This document shows, one piece after another, positions 56,396-64,000 of a stretch of 64,000 nucleotides of DNA (its first letter is position 1; every line of letters starts with the position of its first letter). Both the position numbers and the translations under genes were made by a program. The stretch is from Isoperla grammatica (taxonomy: Eukaryota > Arthropoda > Insecta > Plecoptera > Perlodidae): contig OX246743.1 in the NCBI GenBank assembly GCA_945910005.1, forward strand, positions 3,112,122 through 3,176,121. The letters run 5' to 3'. Under the pieces are notes generated by a model, which was given only the letters and a program-made list of their open reading frames with translations, did not search any database and had not been told where the DNA came from.

Positions 56396-56966
56396 CATGT
56401 AAGTGGTCATTATAACGGTTATTTCAAAATTATAGACCCAGTAGTTTACTTGTTATAACAATTCATGCAACAAGAATCGGCAGATGAGCCTCGTGTGATT
56501 GTTTTTGTATTTTTACCCTTTAATTTGAGGAAAACTAATGATCGGATTTGGAGGAGAGTTCCTTAAAAATATGTACCAATAAAGTGAGATAATAAACAAA
56601 TCAACTTTTTAGGTAGAAAGTGCCCCGAACGAAAATTTATAGCATGCACTAACATGCAGGGTGCGTAGTTTCATGGCCCAAACTGCTGCTTTTGAGGTCC
56701 AACCGCAGCACCCTGAATATTAGTGTGAGCTATCAATTTTCGTTCGGGGCACTATCTATCTAGAAAGTTTATTTGTTTATTATCTCACATTTTTGATACA
56801 TATTCTTAAAGAACTCTCGTCCAAATCCGATCATTAGTTTTCCGCCAACTGCAGATAAAAAAACATCACACTTTGACCATTTGCCGATTCTTGATGCGTG
56901 AATTGTTATAACAAGTAAACTACTAGGTCTATAGTTTTGTAATAACCTTTATAATACCACTGACAT
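56396..56966. mobile_element. Large foldback element, about 570 bp
   Basis: The left arm (CATGTAAGTGGTCATTATAA, then AGTAGTTTACTTGTTATAAC and AAGAATCGGCAGATG) recurs inverted to 56966. Inner pairs are AAGTGCCCCGAACGAAAATT with AATTTTCGTTCGGGGCACT. The loop lies near 56670-56700. Weak similarity may extend the repeat outward on both sides. Confidence 0.8.
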
Positions 56967-57114
56967 GTCCTTCAAAATGAAAAGTATAGCTGATAGCAGC
57001 CAGAACGGGATTAGTGATCAACGTTCCAGCGATACCGCTAATGTCACGCTGAGAATTAACCCGGCACGGTCGCCATGTTGGAAAATGACGTCACGCTCAA
57101 ACGTCCTTGAGAGT
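56967..57114. other. Spacer with YY1-like and CRE sites
   Basis: GCCATGTTGG (57072) lies four bases upstream of a perfect CRE (57086-57093), a spacing also found, inverted, at 27961-27985. Confidence 0.4.
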
Positions 57115-57302
57115 GCGAATAGCATAATGCTACGTTTACAGCTACGCGTTGCGAGCGAAGCGAGGGCGCGAGCTCCAATCAGCGGCCTAGTTTCATGCAA
57201 AGAAGTTAATAGTTTCACGCAAACTCGGCCACTGATTGGAGCTCGCGCCTTCGCTTCGCTCGCAACGCGTAGCTGTAAACGTAGCATTAGAATAGTTCGC
57301 GC
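57115..57302. mobile_element. CpG-rich hairpin MITE, about 188 bp
   Basis: Arms of about 80 bp with very few mismatches: TGCTACGTTTACAGCTACGC, then GTTGCGAGCGAAGCGAGG and GCGCGAGCTCCAATCAG. Loop of about 25 bases. Plus (56965-57315) and minus (57018-57410) frames give near-identical peptides because of the palindrome. Confidence 0.82.
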
Positions 57303-58732
57303 GGGAGAGCTATAGCTGGATGAGCAGGCAGCTACCCCGACACTCACACATCCCGTTCTGTTATTTACTGCGTCCCGCCCCTTTCGTTGATATATTTGTC
57401 TTGCAGGCATCTCCTACTTTATCAGTCCCACTCGTTTCGCTCGTGATCGCGTTGCTTGCGGCTTTATTGGACACGCCCCTCGAATAATCCGCGTCCTCCC
57501 ATCTCAATCTATCCGCGTCCGTCACATCCCGAACACTTGACATACTGAGGACTCCGGCCATGAAAGTCTGCAAGTTTTAACACACATTGCATATCCCTCC
57601 AATCCTTGCAATGACCTGTGAGTCAAAGAGATGTCAACATATCATTATCAAGTATTACTTGGTTGACTCTTTATGTTGAACTTGGGACTGGGTGTACAAA
57701 GAATTACTCGCTACGTGTTCGAAGTTGTGACGGCGCAGTATAAACGTTACCACGTGCAGGTTTAGATGTAGATTATATATTAGATTAGATTAGATTAGAT
57801 TATGCTGCAGCTACTGCCACATCAATTATAATAAGAGGTTTATGAAGGCTCCTAGTCTACGAGTGCAAGGTGTAACTCATTAGGTGACCAATATATCTTT
57901 CAATAGTTATTGTATTTCTTAATAAGAATAAAGAAACTTTCCAACTTCCAACAGATCGTTAGTTAAACTCACCTGTGGTGTGTTGGCGAGATCATCCACG
58001 ACCCTATTGTCAATCATATCAGGCTCATTCTTGTCACAGGAGAAGCGAGGAGTGTGCTCACTGTTTCACTGACTACTTGCAATGAAGTAGTGTGCTCACA
58101 GTCACTGTAGTTGACGTTACTCTATTGAAATGTGTCCACACGTCTTAAGAGTTGTCTTTGAGTGCTCACTAAAGATTACATACGTACTGATGGAAAAATA
58201 TAACAGTTTTAACGCGCGGGAAACTTAACAATTGCCAAAACACGCGGTAAAATTGCGTTAGTAAGTTCCAAGAATGGTGAAATAAAACAATGGCGTTTTT
58301 AAATTATTATCGACCGTATTCGTATTTAAACTTAGTAAGTGTATGCTACTGTCAAAGGGTTCAAAAAGATAATCATTCTTTGTATTTGTTGAATAAGAAA
58401 GAGTTTGAATTGAGACACGTTCTATGAACATACAAGCCGAGATGTTAATTGCATTTGAACAATGAAGCAGTACAGCGCATATCTACACTTCACCACTTCT
58501 GTATTGAAGAAATAACTCGTTTCTCTTGAGGCGCAATAATTAACAATGCAGACTAGTTCAGTGTTTAACGCAAGAGACTTATTCCTATCAACACTATCAC
58601 GTTACGCCCAATGCGAAATATCCGTTCTGTCAACGTCTGATAAAGTAACACTCAACTGAATCCTATTAGACCTACTTGTTTTATAACTACTCTAATTCTA
58701 CTTTCAATTTCCTCCCCCTTCCCCTTCCCCCT
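57303..58732. other. No recognised gene; short ATTAG tract
   Basis: (ATTAG)n of about 25 bases at 57778-57802. Otherwise unremarkable. Confidence 0.5.
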
Positions 58733-59423
58733 CCCCCCCCCCCCCCTACCCGCCAGGCACAGCTCCGTTTCGTCCAATTCCCCTCTCTTCTCTTCTTCCA
58801 CGCCCCGGCATCTTTCCTGCTCCTGTATCCTGTCGCGTCTAATTGAATCACTTACGGACGAGCAATCTCAATTACTCTTCAATTAGCATAATCACGTGAA
58901 ACTACTGTGCGTAATTGTTAAAAACATGGTACAATTCGGCAATGGCAAACAAACCATTTCCCTCACAATGATTTATGTTGCTTTGTATATAGACGGAATA
59001 AAGGGGAAAAGTCGGCCATTACACTCATTCCTATACCTATCCGTACTTCAGTTCACATATCGAGGAATTACCCGTTGTACTCGTATACCAGGGGGAGCAT
59101 ATTATCCACTGATCGAAGATTTAAGTGCGCGAATGTTCTACTGCGCGAATTCTCTAGTGCGCGAAAACTCCAGTCCACGAATAGCGTAGAATAGAAATAC
59201 TCAATTGGACGATACATTTACCAAGTGTGAACAATTAAGTGCGCCAAGTCACACGTGAGCATGCGCAATTCACTGACAAATAATTTACTCAGACCCACCC
59301 TCCTGTGTTAGTTTGTTATTTTAAGATTGGGTTCGCAAAAACACGTAACACAACACTACAAATTTATGCTTTGTAATTTACACTAAGAGTAAGTTACATG
59401 TCGCAAAAATAATGTAAACCGTC
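58733..59423. other. Non-coding; degenerate AGTGCGCGAA repeats
   Basis: A C run at about 58733-58746. At 59123-59186 the motif GCGCGAA recurs at 18-19 bp intervals (TTAAGTGCGCGAATGTTC, CTACTGCGCGAATTCTC, TAGTGCGCGAAAACTCC), then decays. The frame at 58896-59189 ends in this repeat and is not recognised. Confidence 0.5.
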
Positions 59424-59709
59424 TTAAGGAATAGTCAGGTGAAAAACTAAAAAACTACCATTTGTATATGTCCACCCTCAAATATGAAAAACATGACTAA
59501 AAGATACCATACTTGAAAAGCAGGCGGTTAAAAAATTAAAGGAAACGCGATTTTTTGGCTTGTTGCTACCAAGTAGCACCGAGAAACTTTTCTCATGGTA
59601 ATTCCCATATTAAAAAAATGTTACCTCGAGATAGTAAAACCACCGCTAAAATAGGGCACTTATAACTCATTGGAGATTTTTTAGGTTTTCACCTGACTAT
59701 ACCTTTAAA
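59424..59709. mobile_element. TIR element, about 285 bp, TTAA flanks
   Basis: TTAAGGAATAGTCAGGTGAA at 59424 is matched by the inverted right end (GTTTAAAGGTATAGTCAGGT read on the other strand), with about 28 bp of TIR continuing AAAAMCTAAAAAA. TTAA lies at both ends, consistent with a TTAA target. No coding capacity. Confidence 0.7.
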
Positions 59710-59751
59710 CACATTCTTGTTTATGACATTATCCTGGACATACTTGTTGCA

Positions 59752-59772
59752 AGGGGGGGGGGGGGGGGGGGT
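59752..59772. repeat. Poly-G tract
   Basis: About 20 consecutive G, a simple homopolymer prone to sequencing error. Confidence 0.85.
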
Positions 59773-60066
59773 AATCTCATGTCGCCTCGAGTATTGGAAA
59801 CTGGTAATAGGAAGGAGCGCCTTACGGTAAACAAGCTACAGATTTATCCACTGTCAAGAAAGTGGCTAAAACACATCGAAACAAAGCAAAGACACATAAA
59901 GCTCAGGGGCAGATTCGGGGAGCCAAACGTGTCCCCGCTTCCTTTTAACACTCGCCAAGTTTCTTGGCAGAGAGAGTGAGCGCTGAGCAGTGAGCAGTAC
60001 TTACACGGCCTACTCAATGAATTAGTTGCACTGTAAGCTACTTTATGAAGGCGCTGGCAACGAGGC

Positions 60067-60273
<207 letters not shown>

Positions 60274-60378
60274 CACCGGCTAAGCGCGGGACACACAGCC
60301 TCATTTGAATAACTCTCTTTTTCATTTCGAATTACACACTGATGTCTTTTGTATTTACGAATTTGCATTTCACTGTTG

Positions 60379-60461
60379 AGCACACGCACACGCACACGCA
60401 CACGCACACGCACACGCACACGCACACGCACACGCACACGCACACGCACACGCACACGCCA
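60379..60461. repeat. (CACACG)n microsatellite
   Basis: About 13 hexanucleotide units; the minus frame translates to R-V repeats, not a gene. Confidence 0.93.
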
Positions 60462-61044
60462 CCTACGTTCTTATAGTTATTCAACTTGCACATATTGATG
60501 CTAGCTAAGTACTAAATAATGTTTCAACCTTCCGGAATTTATTTGTGTTCTTTGTTATAATGCAATGCAAGATTGAAACTTAAAACTACATACATCAAGA
60601 ATGTACGATTGTTTCCAAAGCCATGTCCGCCTGAAACGTACAAATGATAGTTTCCTGACAAAACAAGTCTTGGGCGCACCAGTATGAATGGGGCAACCAT
60701 GGCCGCTTTCTCCAATTAACTCTTTCTTTATACCTTCAGGTTTGCAAAGCAACAACACAAATAACAATGCCGAATTTGTTTCTCTGTCTAATTAACACAC
60801 TGGTAATTTAATTACTTTTCAGTTTAGATCCATGCAATATAGGCCCACTTGTTAATAATATCGTTCAGTGGCCTAAATTACGCAACAATGAATATTGTAT
60901 ACACATTATTGAAACGTTAATGACTCATATTGAACGCACACAAAAATGCGATTTTTTAACCAATAACAGCCTTCAACTTCCACCATATTAATGGTTTTTC
61001 GAAATTGTCTGAGATCCCTCTAGAACAACAAAAAATCGCTTACC
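60462..61044. other. No recognised feature
   Basis: Nothing supported; frame 60555-60767 unrecognised. Confidence 0.45.
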
Positions 61045-61226
61045 AGCAAACTGTCTTAGTTGGTTGAAGGAATCGGGAAGCCGATAGCCTACAGAGCTTT
61101 TAGCACTAACCTAGAACCTACAACCAGCCTAGAACCTACAACCTCTGTCGATATGTTTGCCCAAACATATACAGAGGTTGTAGAAGCTCACTCAAGGGGT
61201 TCTTCAACCAACTAAGACAGTTTTCT
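61045..61226. mobile_element. Small TIR element, about 182 bp
   Basis: AGCAAACTGTCTTAGTTGG at the left and its inverse at the right (CCAACTAAGACAGTTTTCT) form about 27-bp TIRs. The centre holds a 46-bp palindrome (TACAACCTCTGT ... ACAGAGGTTGTA, 61136-61182). An 11-bp direct repeat AACAAAAAATC occurs at 61027-61037 and 61227-61237, exactly 200 bp apart; it abuts the right end but is 7 bp from the left end. Confidence 0.6.
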
Positions 61227-62514
61227 AACAAAAAATCTGAATCAAAACGGACTCAAACATTATTTTCCTACAAGTTTCACAAGCAGAGCATAGGTATGTA
61301 TGATTGACATCTTTATTAACTCAACAGAGTCTTAAAAAAAAAATATAAAAAATATTTAAAAAATTTTTTTAAAAATATTTTACACACATTCACACACCTT
61401 AGAGAGAAAATCATAAGCAAATTGAACCTTATTTTCCGTATTTATAATGTAATATTATTACGATAACTGGTAATATTAAAAGAGTGCGTGGTATAAAGCC
61501 ATATACCGGGTGAGTACCTCAAAGCTTTGTACTAGACTCGCAAGCCGTTAGTTTATCAACTTGTCTTAGAGCGCTTTATATATAACATCTGTGTGGTGTG
61601 GGATGGCTTTGAATTGCACGACCGTCTGTCTATACATATTAATGTCGTAACCTTGCGCAGGCTGGAGCATTGAGCTAGCGGAGGAAATAATTAATACGGG
61701 CGTGAAAGCGACTCATTGGTAATAATGTATTCCAAGATTAATTTTACCATAAATAATGTGTACATTATCCGATTAAACACTTTGATTTTCTTGCATTATT
61801 AGGTTGGTTATTATTTTACGGGTTCGACAAAATTAATCAATGAATATATTTCTGTCTTCATTACTACTCTCAAAGGCAGATATTTGTGGTACACAAATTG
61901 AATTCTTATGTTTCTCCTACAAATCGGTAATTTGTAAAACAAATATATGTATTTCGTTGTGAAGTTTTGGGTTTACGTTTTCACCCCAAATACTGTGCTT
62001 ATGAGCTTGTATGGTAATATTATAATGACGAGAATATTATTCGTTTTTCTATGTACTGGTTTATAATGTTAAAATGTGCTGTTTTGTCTCATTCAACTAC
62101 ACCAAAAAAGAAGCCATTTTTATTAATCGTGTATATTGTATACTTTTATTTAACTCATTTCATATAACAAAAGGATGTACACTAAATAGGCCTGCAAAGA
62201 TGTGAAACTGTGCATTACCTACAACAGTCCTGCATCTGAACTAGACGCAGACAATGAGAAGCTATGGAGTTATTGCTTGCTACATATACAATGATTGCAT
62301 CCAGCTATCCCTAGTGGTGGGACATGTGTTCTAATAAAGAGCAAGACACTCAGACACCACCCTGCATCAATAGTGCACATCTACGTTGTATATACTCAAC
62401 GTGTTGTAACCCGTTTTAACTGTTATTTACAGGCCTAGATGCGTGATCGAGTGTTTCTCTGTGACGTCATAAGGTCACACGAGAATACACATGAATACCC
62501 AACAAACATGATAC
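61227..62514. other. No recognised gene or element
   Basis: AT-rich. A CRE palindrome lies at 62462-62469. Confidence 0.5.
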
Positions 62515-62850
62515 TGCGGGACCCATGCGGGAAAGTCAAGGGATGTGCGGGTTAACTGCTGGAAACGGGAAAACCTGGGATGTGCCGGTCAGGGCCTGCG
62601 AGGGAAGGCTTAGGGACGTCCCGCATCTGGGAAACTCACGGGATATCCCTCACGGGAAGCGCGAGGGAATGTTAAGGGAGGTCCCTGTCTGGGAAAGTCA
62701 CGGGACGTCCCGTACGGGAAGCGCTTGGGAATGATAAGGGACGTCCCGTGTATAGGAAAGTCACGGGACGCCCTACACTGGAAGCGCGAGGGAAGGGTAA
62801 GGGACGTCCCGTGTACGGGAAAAACATGGGATAACCCACATAGGATCCCG
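62515..62850. repeat. 62-63-bp minisatellite with GGGACGTCCC palindromes
   Basis: About five diverged units built from AAGGGACGTCCCGTGT, ACGGGAAAGTCACGGGA and CGGGAAGCGCGAGGG. Phased starts near 62612, 62675, 62737 and 62800 (62-63 bp steps). Overlapping frames on both strands reflect the repeat. Confidence 0.8.
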
Positions 62851-64000
62851 CGAAGAAAGGGCAAGATTTGGAAAAGATGTTTTTGTTACGTACGTCCGGG
62901 TAAACCAAATAATTCTTTGTTCTTTATCTTTATCTTTTGATTGACGATAGATACCAATGATTTATTCGAGTATTTATTCGCTCTATACAACATTCAAAAT
63001 TCCATTCACAAGTTAAAGTCCTTCATAACCATGAATAAGTAAATAAATGTATTAATAAAACCCATTTTATATTTCTAATAAATCCAAGTAGTTACAGAAA
63101 TGGGAGTTGTTGGTAGTTAGGGGGACTACTGGTTAGTAGTTGATAGTATACTTTCTAGAAATGTATTGTTTATTATTTTTTCCTGATTTGGCTTTCGATG
63201 GTTTTGATATGGTACGTTACATCAAATAATATTGTTAAAACGTTTAATGAATGGTATTACGATACGTCACAGTGATAATCAAAAACTTACTGATGATCGA
63301 ATTGAGAAGATGAAGTAAATGAAGTTCTTAGATAAGGTAAGTATGAACCTATGAATACTATTATGATAATGCTGTTTATGTGAAAATTGTGTTTCGTAAT
63401 GACAACGGCATAGGGGGAGGGATTTTTACCTGTTTTGAGTGTTTTCCAGAAATATTTAAAATGACAGATGTTACATAGAATCAATGGATTTTAAATAGGC
63501 TAGCTGGTTATCACTCGTCTGCAACCATATATTGTATTTGTATTGGTTCTTCATTTACAGATAAGACAACGAACAAATTAATTGAATTCAATGAACGATT
63601 TGAAGATGACAAAGTTTCCATGTATTATTGTAAAAATGTGTCGCTGAAGCTTAATTTCAAAGTTAGCAACATCATGCACCCGACATTATAGCTTACTGTT
63701 ATACCTCATATCTATACAATATGAGTATGATATACATTATAGAAGTGGTAATAAATAAGGTAAAAAAGTAACTTCTCAATATACGTCTACTGTAAGGAAG
63801 TATTGTTTACGTCCTATTCAATTCGAGAAAGTGAGACTAGTTTCAGTATGCACAACCTACAATGCATCGTACACACATTCATATTGTTAATTAAAAAAGC
63901 TCAGTTTAAAAAGTAACTTTGGTGCAATGGTGCTTATAAACTGTAAGAAAACTGTAATGATAAAGGATACCGCACTATGAAGAAGGCTCTCTTTGTATTG
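62851..64000. other. No recognised gene or element
   Basis: AT-rich unique-looking sequence to the end of the window. A short TAGTTAG-rich stretch lies near 63113-63147. Confidence 0.5.

Overview
This window looks like intergenic, transposon-rich DNA from an arthropod, most likely an insect. No line of evidence in the window fixes the species. The pointers are a run of TTAGG, the ancestral arthropod telomere repeat, at 54773-54822; AT-rich DNA full of microsatellites; many short terminal-inverted-repeat (TIR) elements and SINE-like retroposons; and no long open reading frame. I recognise no intact protein-coding gene. The longest open frames lie in repeats or have no recognisable domain. The only protein remnant I would keep is a weak transposase-like fragment inside a 1.2-kb DNA element (about 7777-8021, minus strand).

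Layout. 0-19 kb: unique AT-rich sequence broken by palindromic or TIR elements (262-727, 2707-3351, 3626-4024, 7176-8371, 8759-8938, 10088-10278, 14335-14633, 15393-15542, 16359-16772) and partial SINEs (5521-5766, 6604-6800). 19.36-24.10 kb: a 56-bp satellite of about 81 sequenced copies, interrupted by a 200-N assembly gap. 24-31 kb: a 41-bp minisatellite, two TIR elements (26927-27389 and 28466-29456), CpG-rich promoter-like DNA, and a nested pair of hairpin elements. 31-44 kb: mostly featureless, with a tRNA-derived SINE, a 5S-rRNA-derived SINE, several minisatellites, and hairpin and TIR elements. 44-52 kb: a foldback of about 570 bp, a second 5S-derived SINE, a TIR element, a 67-bp minisatellite, a SINE with a perfect 14-bp target-site duplication, and a hAT-like element with a perfect 8-bp duplication. 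52-64 kb: the TTAGG tract, a 30-bp minisatellite, a tandem duplication, a second foldback of about 570 bp, a CpG-rich hairpin element, and large GACA and CACACG microsatellites.

The most unusual object is the 56-bp satellite. Every unit carries a CAANATGGC (YY1-like) site with a CCAAT core, and a full CRE (TGACGTCA) fused to an E-box (CACGTG). The same CRE 8-mer occurs eight more times in the rest of the window, where about one is expected by chance. The fused 12-mer CRE/E-box occurs once more, at 55017-55028. No genes here can be said to work together. The window is best read as a record of transposon insertion, nesting and tandem amplification.
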